A DNA stretch of 64,000 nt from RPQJ01 sp963778185 (GTDB lineage: Bacteria > Pseudomonadota > Gammaproteobacteria > Steroidobacterales > Steroidobacteraceae). Both the position numbers and the translations under genes were made by a program. Positions 34,868 to 44,413 of the stretch are shown here, one piece after another; within the stretch, counting starts at the first letter, position 1, and each line of letters begins with the position of its first letter. Location: positions 62,001-126,000 of the forward strand of contig CAVZTF010000003.1 in the NCBI GenBank assembly GCA_963778185.1, written 5' to 3'. Below the pieces are notes generated by a model that made no database searches, was not told the origin of the DNA, and was given only the letters and a program-made list of their open reading frames with translations.

Positions 34868-36016
34868 ATGCGCTTGCACGCGGAAATCGTCGGGCGCATG
34901 GCCGATGTCGCCGCGGGCGATTGGGACGCGCTCGAGGCCGCCGGCAACCCGTTCCTGTCGCACGCCTTCCTCGAGGCGCTCGAGAGTGCGGGTTGCGTCG
35001 GCGGCGACACGGGCTGGCAACCGCAGCACCTGCTGCTTCGCGACGAGCACGGTCGCCTCGTTGGCGCGGCACCGCGATACCTCAAGGCGCACTCCTGGGG
35101 CGAGTTCATCTTCGACTGGAGTTGGGCGCAGTCGTACGCACGGTCCGGCCTCGACTACTATCCCAAGCAGCTGTCGGCCATCCCCTACACGCCGGTGACC
35201 GGCCCTCGCCTGCTCGTGAGCGACTCGTCGTCCACGGGCACGCGCGAGACGCTCGCCCGCTTGCTGCAGGAGACGGCGCGTCGCGCGGGCCTCTCCGGCG
35301 CGCACGTGAACTTCACGACACCGGACGACCAGGCGGCGCTCGAGAGTGCAGGCTTCCTGCGCCGGCACGACTGCCGGTTCCTGTGGCGCAATCGCGCCTA
35401 CCGGGACTTCGCCGACTTCCTCGATCGCTTCCGTTCCGACAAGCGCAAGAAGGCGCGCCGCGAGCGCCGTCGCGTCGCCGAGTCGGGCATCGGATTCCGT
35501 ACCCTGCCTGGTGAGCAGATCGAGGCCGCCCTGTGGCGGACGATATTCGGGTTCTCCGAGTGCACGTTCCTTCGCCACGGCAGCTCGCACTACCTGAGCG
35601 CGGAATTCCTGGAGATGGTCGCGCGGCGGGCGCCCGGGACGGTCGTGGTCAAGCTTGCCGAGCGGGCTGGCGAGCCCGTCGCGGCCGCGATCTTCTTCCA
35701 GGGCGGCGGGTGGCTCTACGGTCGCTACTGGGGCGCCGTGCAGACCGAGGACTGCCTGCATTTCGAGGCCTGCTATTACCAGGGCATCGAGTACTGCATC
35801 GAGCGCGGGCTCGAGTGGTTCGACCCGGGCACCCAGGGCGAGCACAAGCTGGCGCGCGGCTTCGAGCCGACCCTCACGCACTCGGCGCATTGGCTGGCCC
35901 ACCCGGGCTTCGCGTCCGTCATCGGCCGCTACCTCGACCGGGAACGTGCCGCGGTGGACGACTACATCGCATCCGCCGCACAGCATCTGCCTTTCCAGCG
36001 CGAGCCCCAGCCGTGA
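34868..36016 (+). CDS. FemAB-like acyltransferase, DUF482 family
   Basis: A 382-residue GNAT-fold protein of the peptidogalycan biosynthesis/DUF482 type. The conserved pieces are NPFLSHAFLEALE, the YFKYDWSWA-equivalent EFIFDWSWAQ, SDKRKKARRERR and WFDPGTQGEHKLARGF. These proteins are thought to transfer acyl or aminoacyl groups, but no substrate is established. The gene lies between trxB and aat, and its TGA overlaps the aat GTG start, so translation is probably coupled. Confidence 0.85.
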   Translation: MRLHAEIVGRMADVAAGDWDALEAAGNPFLSHAFLEALESAGCVGGDTGWQPQHLLLRDEHGRLVGAAPRYLKAHSWGEFIFDWSWAQSYARSGLDYYPKQLSAIPYTPVTGPRLLVSDSSSTGTRETLARLLQETARRAGLSGAHVNFTTPDDQAALESAGFLRRHDCRFLWRNRAYRDFADFLDRFRSDKRKKARRERRRVAESGIGFRTLPGEQIEAALWRTIFGFSECTFLRHGSSHYLSAEFLEMVARRAPGTVVVKLAERAGEPVAAAIFFQGGGWLYGRYWGAVQTEDCLHFEACYYQGIEYCIERGLEWFDPGTQGEHKLARGFEPTLTHSAHWLAHPGFASVIGRYLDRERAAVDDYIASAAQHLPFQREPQP

Positions 36017-36705
36017 TCCCCTGGCTCAAGCCGGACGACCCGCCTGACGCCTTCCCACCCGTCGCCACGGCCCTGCGCGAGCCGGACGGCCTGTTATGCG
36101 CGGGTGGCGACCTCTCGACCCAGCGCCTGCTCGAAGCCTACCGCCGCGGGATCTTCCCCTGGTATTCCGAGGGACAACCGATCCTGTGGTGGTCGCCCGA
36201 CCCGCGGGCGGTACTGTTCCCGGCGGAACTCAAGGTCTCGCGCAGCCTCGCCAAGACCTGCCGCAATCGTGGGTTCGAGGTCACCTTCGACCGCGCCTGC
36301 ACCGAGGTCATGCGCCGCTGCAGCGACAGCGACCTGCGCCCCGAGGGCACCTGGATCTCGCCCGCGATGATCTCCGCTTACCGGTCGCTGCACGACCTCG
36401 GCTACGCGCATTCGGTCGAGACCTGGCTCGAGGGACGCCTGGTGGGCGGCCTCTACGGCGTGACCCTCGGCCGGGTGTTCTTCGGTGAATCGATGTTCAG
36501 TCTCGAGCGGGACGCCTCGAAGGTCGCCCTGAGGCGGCTGGCCGAGGCATGCCTTGCACGCGGCGTGGAACTGATCGACTGCCAGGTGGCCAGCGAGCAC
36601 CTCGGGAGTCTCGGGGCGCGCGAGATTCCGCGCCGCGAGTTCGTCTCTCGGCTGCAATCCGCCATCCCCGACCTCGAGCCCCCGGCGGCGTGGCGGGAAA
36701 CCTGA
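36013..36705 (+). CDS. aat: Leucyl/phenylalanyl-tRNA--protein transferase
   Basis: Attaches Leu or Phe to proteins with N-terminal Arg or Lys, creating a degron read by ClpS. The product is 230 residues. FPWYSEGQPILWWSPDPRAVL, GYAHSVETW, GGLYGVTLGRVFFGESMFS and ELIDCQ are characteristic. The GTG start overlaps the preceding TGA. The gene stands beside infA and the convergent clpA-clpS pair, so tagger, adaptor and unfoldase lie within 4 kb. Confidence 0.97.
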   Translation: MIPWLKPDDPPDAFPPVATALREPDGLLCAGGDLSTQRLLEAYRRGIFPWYSEGQPILWWSPDPRAVLFPAELKVSRSLAKTCRNRGFEVTFDRACTEVMRRCSDSDLRPEGTWISPAMISAYRSLHDLGYAHSVETWLEGRLVGGLYGVTLGRVFFGESMFSLERDASKVALRRLAEACLARGVELIDCQVASEHLGSLGAREIPRREFVSRLQSAIPDLEPPAAWRET

Positions 36706-36764
36706 ATTGCAATGCAGGGGGCCTTTATGCAGAATTCGCGCCCGCAGAGTCGCAGTGAGGGTGC

Positions 36765-36983
<219 letters not shown>

Positions 36984-36988
36984 GCGTC

Positions 36989-39259
36989 CTATTCGAGCAG
37001 CGCCGGCTCTTCCGCCGAGCGCGTTTCCACCTTCAGCTGCCCGTCCGCGCCCACGCTCACGAACGCGTGGCCGCCCTTTTCCAGGCGCCCGAACAGCAGT
37101 TCCTCGGCGAGCGGCCGCTTGATGTGCTCCTGGATGACACGCGCCATGGGGCGCGCGCCCATCTTCGGGTCGTAACCGCGCTTCGCGATCCACTGGCGCG
37201 CGTCGTCCTCGACGTGCAGCGCCACGCCCTTCTGCTCGAGCTGCGCCTCCACCTCGACCAGCAGCTTGTCCACGACGCGCTGGATCGTGCGCTCGTCGAG
37301 CCCCTCGAACTGCACGATGGCGTCGATGCGATTGCGGAATTCCGGGGCGAACAGGCGGCGGATTGCCTCCATGCCGTCCGGCGCGTTGTCCTGGGTCACG
37401 AAGCCGATCGAGGCGCGCGCCATCTCCGCCGCGCCCGCATTGGTCGTCATCACGATCACGACGTGGCGGAAGTCCGCCTTGCGGCCGTTGTTGTCGGTGA
37501 GCGTGCCGTGGTCCATCACCTGCAGCAGCAGATTGAAGACGTCCGGGTGGGCCTTCTCGATCTCGTCGAGCAGCAGCACGCAGTGCGGGTGCTTGGTGAT
37601 CGCCTCGGTGAGCAGCCCGCCCTGGTCGAAGCCGACGTAGCCCGGCGGCGCGCCGATGAGGCGCGAGACGGTGTGGCGCTCCATGTACTCGGACATGTCG
37701 AAGCGCACCAGCTCGACCCCGAGCACCAGCGCCAGCTGGCGCGTGACCTCGGTCTTGCCCACGCCGGTCGGCCCCGCGAACAGGAACGAGCCCACGGGCT
37801 TGCGCTGGTCCCCGAGCCCCGAGCGCGACATCTTGATGGCCGAGGACAGGGTCTCGATCGCCTTGTCCTGCCCGTAGATCACGAGCTTCAGGTCGCGCTC
37901 GAGGTTGCGCAGCACGTCGCGATCGCTCGACGAGACGGTCTTCGGCGGGATGCGCGCGATGCGCGCGACCACGTCCTCGATCTGCTCGACCGTGACCGTG
38001 TCCGGACGTTCGCCGGAGGGCCTGAGTCGCTGCCGGGCCCCCGCCTCGTCGATGACGTCGATCGCCTTGTCCGGCAGGTGGCGGTCGTTGATGTGCCGCG
38101 CCGAAAGCTCCGCGGCAACGCGCAACGCCTCGTCCGTGTAGCGGATGCCGTGGTGCTCCTCGAACTTCGCCCGCAACCCATGCAGGATCGCCACCGTCTC
38201 CTCGATCGAGGGTTCCACGATGTCGATCTTCTGGAAGCGTCGCGTTAGCGCGTGGTCCTTCTCGAAGATGCCGCGGTATTCCTGGTAGGTCGTCGAACCG
38301 ATGCAGCGCAGCTCGCCGTTGGCGAGCGCGGGCTTGATCAGGTTCGAGGCGTCCATCACGCCGCCCGACGCGGCACCTGCGCCGATCACGGTATGGATCT
38401 CGTCGATGAACAGGATGGCGCCCGGCTGCTTCTTCAATTCCGACAGCACGGCCTTCAGGCGCTTCTCGAAGTCGCCGCGGTATTTCGTCCCGGCGATCAG
38501 CGCGCCGAGGTCGAGTGCGAACACGGTGCTCCCGGCGAGCACCTCCGGCACCTTGCGCTCGACGATCAGGCGCGCGAGCCCCTCGACCAGCGCAGTCTTG
38601 CCCACGCCCGCCTCGCCCACGTAAAGCGGGTTGTTCTTGCGGCGGCGGCACAGGATCTCGACCGTACGCTCGATCTCGAGCTGCCGGCCGATCAGCGGGT
38701 CGATGCGGCCCTCCTCGGCGAGGCGGTTCAGGTTGGTGGCGTACTTCTCGAGTGCCGAGCTGCCCTCCGCCTCGCGCTCGCCCTCGGGCTGCGCCGGCTC
38801 GTCGGGCCGGGCGTCACGCTCGTCCCCGGACTTGGGGAGTCCGTGGGAGATGTAGTTGACGACGTCGAGCCGGGAGACGTCCTGAAGCGTGAGCAGGTAG
38901 GCCGCGTGGGAGTGCTTCTCGCTGAATATCGCGACCAGCACGTTCGCGACCGAGACTTCCTTCTTTCCGCTCGACTGCACGTGGAACACGGCGCGCTGCA
39001 GCACGCGCTGGAACCCGAGCGTCGGCTGCACCTCACGCTCGTCGTCCTGCTTCAGGCGGGGGGTGGTCTGTTCGATGAATTCCTGCAGTTCCTTGCGCAG
39101 GCGGGTGGCATCGGCGCTGCAGCCACGCAGGATCTCCCGGACCTTGGGCGTGTCGATGATGGCGAGCAGCAGGTGCTCGACCGTCATGAATTCGTGCCGC
39201 GCCTCCCGCGCGGCCTGGAAGGCCTCGTTCAGGCAGATCTCGAGTTCGCTGCTCAACAC
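36989..39259 (-). CDS. clpA: ATP-dependent Clp protease ATP-binding subunit ClpA
   Basis: A 756-residue Hsp100 unfoldase partner of ClpP. It has an N-terminal Clp repeat domain, two AAA modules (Walker A GEAGVGKTA and GPTGVGKTE) and the IGF loop needed for ClpP docking (ASIGFVTQ). The gene follows clpS by 4 bases, the usual order, so adaptor and unfoldase are co-expressed. clpP itself is not in the window. Confidence 0.97.
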   Translation of the reverse strand: MLSSELEICLNEAFQAAREARHEFMTVEHLLLAIIDTPKVREILRGCSADATRLRKELQEFIEQTTPRLKQDDEREVQPTLGFQRVLQRAVFHVQSSGKKEVSVANVLVAIFSEKHSHAAYLLTLQDVSRLDVVNYISHGLPKSGDERDARPDEPAQPEGEREAEGSSALEKYATNLNRLAEEGRIDPLIGRQLEIERTVEILCRRRKNNPLYVGEAGVGKTALVEGLARLIVERKVPEVLAGSTVFALDLGALIAGTKYRGDFEKRLKAVLSELKKQPGAILFIDEIHTVIGAGAASGGVMDASNLIKPALANGELRCIGSTTYQEYRGIFEKDHALTRRFQKIDIVEPSIEETVAILHGLRAKFEEHHGIRYTDEALRVAAELSARHINDRHLPDKAIDVIDEAGARQRLRPSGERPDTVTVEQIEDVVARIARIPPKTVSSSDRDVLRNLERDLKLVIYGQDKAIETLSSAIKMSRSGLGDQRKPVGSFLFAGPTGVGKTEVTRQLALVLGVELVRFDMSEYMERHTVSRLIGAPPGYVGFDQGGLLTEAITKHPHCVLLLDEIEKAHPDVFNLLLQVMDHGTLTDNNGRKADFRHVVIVMTTNAGAAEMARASIGFVTQDNAPDGMEAIRRLFAPEFRNRIDAIVQFEGLDERTIQRVVDKLLVEVEAQLEQKGVALHVEDDARQWIAKRGYDPKMGARPMARVIQEHIKRPLAEELLFGRLEKGGHAFVSVGADGQLKVETRSAEEPALLE

Positions 39260-39263
39260 GGGT

Positions 39264-39581
39264 TCATGCCTCTTCCATCGTGCAAAGGAGTGGGTGCTGG
39301 TGCTGGCGCGAGTAGGTCGTCACCTGCGCCACCTTGGTCTCGGCAATTTCGTAGGTGTAGACCCCGCAGACGCCCTTGCCGCGGGTGTGCACCTCGAGCA
39401 TCACGCGGGTGGCCGAGGTGCGGTCGAGGCCGAATATGTGCTCGAGCACGTCCACCACGAACTCCATCGGGGTGTAGTCGTCGTTCAGCAGGACGACCTG
39501 GTACAGGGGCGGGCGGGCGAGCTTCGGCTGCGCCTCCTCCACCACCAGGCCATGGCCCTGCTGTGTCCGTTCCTCGCTCAT
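39264..39581 (-). CDS. clpS: ClpA adaptor protein ClpS
   Basis: A 105-residue adaptor that delivers N-degron substrates to ClpA. The core YQVVLLNDDYTPMEFVVDVLEHIF carries the binding-pocket Asp-Asp and Met residues, followed by VMLEVHTRGKGVCGVYTYEIAETK. The first 20 residues are a flexible extension. First gene of the clpS-clpA operon, with a well-formed promoter at 39607-39635. Confidence 0.97.
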   Translation of the reverse strand: MSEERTQQGHGLVVEEAQPKLARPPLYQVVLLNDDYTPMEFVVDVLEHIFGLDRTSATRVMLEVHTRGKGVCGVYTYEIAETKVAQVTTYSRQHQHPLLCTMEEA

Positions 39582-39606
39582 GCCTCGCCGATGCTCCCGC
39601 CATGCC

Positions 39607-39635
39607 TATATAGGGCCACGTCCGGCCCCTGACAA
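39607..39635 (-). promoter_or_regulatory. Sigma-70-type promoter of clpS-clpA
   Basis: Minus strand has TTGTCA (39635-39630), a 17-base spacer, and TATATA (39612-39607). Transcription would begin near 39600, leaving a leader of about 20 bases before the clpS ATG at 39581. Confidence 0.6.
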
Positions 39636-39692
39636 GCACCGGGCCCCGGAACCGCGGAACCTGTCGTGCGTTCCGATATTTGCGTGCTTGTC

Positions 39693-39722
39693 TTGAGGCA
39701 TTGTCCCGCAAGTCCGTATCAT
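39693..39722 (+). promoter_or_regulatory. Probable promoter of the gsp operon
   Basis: TTGAGG (39693-39698), an 18-base spacer and TATCAT (39717-39722) give a fair sigma-70-type promoter. The predicted start near 39729 is about 43 bases before the gspC ATG. Confidence 0.45.
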
Positions 39723-39771
39723 GCGGCGTCACGGCGGCCGTACCTGCCGGAGGGATGAGCGCCCGCTTCTC

Positions 39772-40749
39772 ATGCAGTTGCCACAGAGCCTGTCCCGCCT
39801 CGCCTCCCTCACGGAGGGCGTCCGGTCCGACCGCTGGATCAAGTCGCTGCCGTTGTGGGTGTCCGTTGCCCTCGTCGTGGTGCTGTCCTGGCAGCTGGTC
39901 CAGGTCGCCTGGACCCTCCTCGGCGCCCGCCAGGGGCCGGGCGCAGGCACGCCTGCGGACCCTGCGACGGCCGCCACCCCTGCCCGGCCGCCCCTCGACG
40001 TGGGGGGCATCGTGAACGCCCACCTGTTCGGCGTCGCCGGGGCGGGGCCGTCCGAAACCGACCCGAATGCCGTCGCCGCCACCCAGATGAGCCTCGTGCT
40101 GGTCGGTACGATCGCCCAGTCCGACCCCCAGCTCGGCTACGCCATCATCGGCGAAAGCGCCCAGTCGGCCCGGGTGTACTCCGTGGGCAAGACCGTCACC
40201 GGGGGCACGAAGCTGCACTCCGTCTACCCCGACCGGGTTATCCTCGACCGTGGCGGCAAGCTCGAGGCCCTGCTCCTGCCGAGGAAGTTCCAGGGCGGCG
40301 GTGCGCCGCCGCCGGCCGCCGTCGCGGCGGCGCAGCCCGACCCGATGCTCGGCGACCGCCTGCGGCAGCTTGCGACGGAGAATCCCGGCGCGATCACGGA
40401 GATCATCCGGCCGCAGCCGGTTTTCGCGAACGGCCAGCAGCGTGGCTACCGCGTCTACCCCGGACGCAACCGCGCGCAGTTCACCCGCCTGGGGCTCATG
40501 CCGGGTGACCTCGTGACGGCGATCAACGGCGCACCGCTCGACGACCCGGCGCGCGGCATGGAGATCCTCCAGTCCATGAACGCCGCCTCCGAGGTGACAG
40601 TGACGGTCGAACGCAACGGTCAACCGACCCAGATCAACATCAACAACGCCCAGGTCGCCGCGGAAGCGGCAGCCGCAGCGACCTTGCCCGAGGCGATCCC
40701 GGTCAGCGAGATACCGGCGCCCCCCGGGGAACAGGACTCAGCGGAGTGA
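39772..40749 (+). CDS. gspC: Type II secretion protein GspC
   Basis: Inner-membrane clamp protein of the type II secretion system that links the platform to the secretin. The 325-residue protein has a membrane segment near residues 27-52 (LPLWVSVALVVVLSW), a homology region (MSLVLVGTIAQS to KLEALLLPRKF) that binds GspD, and a PDZ-like domain (LGLMPGDLVTAINGAPL). The ATG at 39772 starts the conserved protein. The end overlaps the GTG of gspD. Confidence 0.93.
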   Translation: MQLPQSLSRLASLTEGVRSDRWIKSLPLWVSVALVVVLSWQLVQVAWTLLGARQGPGAGTPADPATAATPARPPLDVGGIVNAHLFGVAGAGPSETDPNAVAATQMSLVLVGTIAQSDPQLGYAIIGESAQSARVYSVGKTVTGGTKLHSVYPDRVILDRGGKLEALLLPRKFQGGGAPPPAAVAAAQPDPMLGDRLRQLATENPGAITEIIRPQPVFANGQQRGYRVYPGRNRAQFTRLGLMPGDLVTAINGAPLDDPARGMEILQSMNAASEVTVTVERNGQPTQININNAQVAAEAAAAATLPEAIPVSEIPAPPGEQDSAE

Positions 40750-40751
40750 CG

Positions 40752-42890
40752 ATGAAACCCAAGCTGCTCGAACGGGTCGCCCACACCCTGGCCGGCTGCA
40801 CGCTGGCGGCCGTGCTCGTGACCTTCGTACCCGCGTCCACGCATGCGCAGGCCCAGGGCGCCATCACGCCGAACTACAAGGACGCCGACCTCGCCCAGAT
40901 CATCGAGGCGGTGAGCGCGGTGACCGGCAAGAATTTCATCGTCGACCCGCGGGTGCGCGCCCAGGTGACGATGCTGTCGTCCACGCCGATGTCGCCCGCG
41001 GCGTTCTACGAGGCCTTCCTGTCGATCCTGCAGGTGCACGGCTTCGTCGCCGTGGCGTCCGGGGACGTGGTGAAGATCATCCCGGACGCGAATGCCCGCC
41101 AGGTGCCGGCGAACGACCTGCCATCGCGAGTGAGCTCCACGTCCGACGAGATAGTCACCCAGGTGTTTGCGGTCAAGAACGTCAGCGCCGCGCAGCTCGT
41201 ACCCATCCTGCGCCCCCTCATCCCGCAGTACGGCCACCTGGCCGCCTACCCCGCGTCGAACATGCTGATCATCTCGGACCGCGCCTCGAACGTGAGCCGG
41301 ATGGGCAAGATCATCCAGCGCATCGACCAGACCGGCGACGAGAACATCGACGTCATCACGATGGAGCACGCGAGCGCGACCGAGGTCGTGCGCATCGTGA
41401 GCACGCTCTACACCAGCGCGGCCGCCGAGGGCGGCGGCATGCCGACCGTCAAGATGGTCGCCGACGAGCGCACCAACAGCATCCTCGTGAGCGGCGAGGC
41501 CTCGCAGCGCCTGCGCCTCAAGACCCTCATCACCCACCTCGACACGCCGCTCGAGGCGGGCGGCGACACGCAGGTGCGCTACCTGCGTTACGCCGACGCG
41601 GAGAAGATCTCGCAGAAGCTGCGCGAGCAGATCCAGGGCATCGCCGCGGCGGCGGCGCCCGGCGGCGCCGCGGGCGCCGCGCCGGTGATGGCTTCCGGCG
41701 GCGGCGACAAGAGCGTCACGATCTGGGCCGAGCCGATGACGAACGCCCTGGTGGTCACCGCGCCGCCCAAGATCATGCGTTCGGTGATGTCCATCGTCGA
41801 CCGGCTCGACATCCGCCGCGCACAGGTCCTGGTCGAGGCGATCATCGTCGAGATGTCGGTCGACAAGGCCATGGACCTCGGCGTGAACTGGGCCATCCTG
41901 GACCGTGATTCGGACGGCTCCGTGCTGCCCGCCGGCGGATTCATCCAGCCGATCGACGGCACCGGGCTCGGGCAGATCCTGCAGGGCATCACGAACCCCG
42001 ACAGCGTCGCCGCACTGCCGAGCGGCCTCACCCTGGGCGTCGGCGAGATCGTGGAGGGCGGCCTCAGCTGGGCGGCGATCATTCGTGCGCTGAGCGGCAT
42101 CGGCAACACCAACATCGTCGCCACGCCCTCGGTCGTGACTCTCGACAACGAGGAGGCCGAGATCAAGATCGCCCAGGAAGTGCCGTTCATCACCGGCCAG
42201 TACACCAGCCAGGGCGTGAGCGGCGGGAACGGCAATGTCAACCCGTTCACCACCGTGCAGCGCGAGGAAGTCGGCAACATCCTCAAGATCACGCCGCAGA
42301 TCAACGAGGGCGACTCGGTGATGCTCAAGATCTCGCAGGAGGCCTCGAGCATCGCGGCGAGCTCGCAGCAGGTGAGCAGCACCGACCTGATCACGAACAA
42401 GCGCACCATCTCGACCAACGTGATGGTCGAGGACGGCGGCATCATCGTGCTCGGCGGGCTGATCTCCGACGAAGTCCGCGAGAGCAAGTCGCAGGTGCCG
42501 TTCCTGGGCTCGATCCCGATCCTGGGCGAACTCTTCAAGACCCGCAGCGTCGACAAGGTCAAGACCAACCTGATGGTGTTCATCCGCCCCCGCATCCTGC
42601 GCGACGGCGTGGACGCGGCCATCGAGACCAACGCCAAGTACAACTACATCCGCGACCAGCAGATCGAGCGCGGCAACGGACGCGTGCCGCTGATGATTGG
42701 CGAGCGCCAGCCCACGCTGCCGGCCCTCGAGGACCTGGTCCGTCCAGAACTGGTCGACCCGGCGCGCGCTGCGCCGACGGCCGACTCCGCGGCGGGCGCT
42801 CCGCCGCCGGCCGCGCCGCCGCCAGCGACCGAGCCTTTCGGCACGCCTGCGGCCCCGACGACACCCCCGGCGGAGGAAACGACTCCGTGA
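40752..42890 (+). CDS. gspD: Type II secretion secretin GspD
   Basis: Outer-membrane channel of the type II system. The 712-residue protein has a signal peptide ending after STHAQA, an N0 domain (NYKDADLAQIIEAVSAVTGK), N1-N3 repeats (NMLIISDRASNVSRM and NSILVSGEASQRLR) and the secretin core with VPFLGSIPILGELF and NLMVFIRPRIL. The last 60 residues are a Pro/Ala-rich tail. A GTG 6 bases upstream (40746) is an alternative start. gspE follows with a 4-base overlap. Confidence 0.95.
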   Translation: MKPKLLERVAHTLAGCTLAAVLVTFVPASTHAQAQGAITPNYKDADLAQIIEAVSAVTGKNFIVDPRVRAQVTMLSSTPMSPAAFYEAFLSILQVHGFVAVASGDVVKIIPDANARQVPANDLPSRVSSTSDEIVTQVFAVKNVSAAQLVPILRPLIPQYGHLAAYPASNMLIISDRASNVSRMGKIIQRIDQTGDENIDVITMEHASATEVVRIVSTLYTSAAAEGGGMPTVKMVADERTNSILVSGEASQRLRLKTLITHLDTPLEAGGDTQVRYLRYADAEKISQKLREQIQGIAAAAAPGGAAGAAPVMASGGGDKSVTIWAEPMTNALVVTAPPKIMRSVMSIVDRLDIRRAQVLVEAIIVEMSVDKAMDLGVNWAILDRDSDGSVLPAGGFIQPIDGTGLGQILQGITNPDSVAALPSGLTLGVGEIVEGGLSWAAIIRALSGIGNTNIVATPSVVTLDNEEAEIKIAQEVPFITGQYTSQGVSGGNGNVNPFTTVQREEVGNILKITPQINEGDSVMLKISQEASSIAASSQQVSSTDLITNKRTISTNVMVEDGGIIVLGGLISDEVRESKSQVPFLGSIPILGELFKTRSVDKVKTNLMVFIRPRILRDGVDAAIETNAKYNYIRDQQIERGNGRVPLMIGERQPTLPALEDLVRPELVDPARAAPTADSAAGAPPPAAPPPATEPFGTPAAPTTPPAEETTP

Positions 42891-44410
42891 GCACCGCCTC
42901 GACCGACGAGGCCATTCTCGCCGCTGCCGGCCGCGTCAGTGACCCGCTCCGGCCGGTGCCCTTCGCCTTCGCGAAGCGCAACGGTGTACTGGTGCGCGCG
43001 CTCGAGGAAGATTCCGCGGACGTCGTCGTCCGCGCGGGCGCCTCGCCGCTCGCGGTCGCCGAGGTACGCCGCCACCTGCGCCGCCCGCTGAAGATCGAGC
43101 GCGTGGACGCAGAGCGCTTCGAGACCCTGCTGCGGCAGGTCTACGAGGCCGGCTCCGGCACAACCATGGACGCGATGGGCGGCTTCGAGGAGGAAACCGA
43201 CCTCGCGGACCTTGCCCAGGACATCCCGGAGCCCTCGGACCTGCTCGAAAGCGAGGACGAGGCGCCGGTCATCCGCCTGATCAACGCGTTGCTCACGCAG
43301 TCGGTCAAGGAAAACGCCTCGGACATCCACATCGAGCCGTTCGAGAACCGGCTGGTGATCCGCTTCCGCGTGGACGGCGTGCTGCGCGAGGTGCTGCAGA
43401 CCAAGCGCGCCGTCGCCCCGCTGATCGTCTCGCGCATCAAGGTCATGTCGCGCCTCGACATCGCGGAGAAGCGCCTGCCGCAGGACGGCCGCATCTCGCT
43501 GCGCGTCGCGGGGCGCGCGGTGGACGTCCGTGTATCGACCATCCCGGCCGGCCACGGCGAACGCGTGGTGCTGCGGCTGCTCGACAAGCAGGCCGGCCGC
43601 CTCGACCTCGCATCGCTCGGCATGGACCCCGTCACCCAGGGGCACGTCGACGAGCTGATCCACAAGCCGAACGGCATCCTGCTCGTCACCGGCCCGACCG
43701 GTTCCGGCAAGACCACGACGCTCTACGCGGCCCTCGACCGCATCAACGACCGCACCCGCAACATAATGACGGTCGAGGACCCGATCGAGTATTACATCGA
43801 CGGCATCGGCCAGACACAGGTCAACACTCGCGTCGAGATGACCTTCGCGCGCGGCCTGCGCGCCATCCTGCGCCAGGATCCCGACGTCGTGATGGTCGGC
43901 GAGATCCGCGACCTCGAGACGGCGCAGATCGCCGTGCAGGCGAGCCTCACCGGCCACCTCGTGCTGTCGACGTTGCACACGAACACGGCCGTGGGCGCCG
44001 TCACGCGCCTGCGGGACATGGGCATCGAGCCCTTCCTCCTCTCCTCGAGCCTGGTCGGCGTGCTGGCGCAGCGCCTGGTGCGCGTGCTGAACCCGGCCAC
44101 CCGTGAGGCCTACACGGCCGGCGAATATGAACGGCGGCTCCTCAACCTGCCCGAAGGCACCCCCTCCCCCACGCTGTACCGACCGAATCCGCGGGACGCC
44201 TCGGGGGGCTACCGGGGCCGCACGGGCATCTACGAGCTCGTGCTCATCGACGAGCACATGCGCATGATGATCCACGACGGCGCCTCGGAGCTCGAGCTCG
44301 AACGCCACGCCCGGACGCGCACGCCGGGGATACGCGACGACGGGCGCGCCAAGGTGCTGTCGGGCGTCACGACCATCGAGGAAGTCCTCAAGGTCACGCG
44401 CGAGGACTGA
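42887..44410 (+). CDS. gspE: Type II secretion ATPase GspE, cysteine-free
   Basis: Hexameric ATPase that powers pseudopilus assembly. The 507-residue protein has an N-terminal N1E/N2E region, Walker A GPTGSGKTTT, the Asp box (IMTVEDPIEY), Walker B LRAILRQDPDVVMVGEIRD and the His box (GHLVLSTLHTNTA). Family members usually carry a four-cysteine zinc site between the His box and GYRGRTGIYEL; here that part reads RVLNPATREAYTAGEYE and no cysteine occurs anywhere in the protein. Stop and start overlaps show a tight operon. Confidence 0.95.
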   Translation: MSTASTDEAILAAAGRVSDPLRPVPFAFAKRNGVLVRALEEDSADVVVRAGASPLAVAEVRRHLRRPLKIERVDAERFETLLRQVYEAGSGTTMDAMGGFEEETDLADLAQDIPEPSDLLESEDEAPVIRLINALLTQSVKENASDIHIEPFENRLVIRFRVDGVLREVLQTKRAVAPLIVSRIKVMSRLDIAEKRLPQDGRISLRVAGRAVDVRVSTIPAGHGERVVLRLLDKQAGRLDLASLGMDPVTQGHVDELIHKPNGILLVTGPTGSGKTTTLYAALDRINDRTRNIMTVEDPIEYYIDGIGQTQVNTRVEMTFARGLRAILRQDPDVVMVGEIRDLETAQIAVQASLTGHLVLSTLHTNTAVGAVTRLRDMGIEPFLLSSSLVGVLAQRLVRVLNPATREAYTAGEYERRLLNLPEGTPSPTLYRPNPRDASGGYRGRTGIYELVLIDEHMRMMIHDGASELELERHARTRTPGIRDDGRAKVLSGVTTIEEVLKVTRED

Positions 44411-44413
44411 TGC

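Noticed and set aside
31318..35514. Very long plus-strand open frame (about 1400 codons) through ftsK and trxB
   Set aside because: It is a shadow of real genes in a high-GC sequence; the other frames encode conserved FtsK and TrxB.
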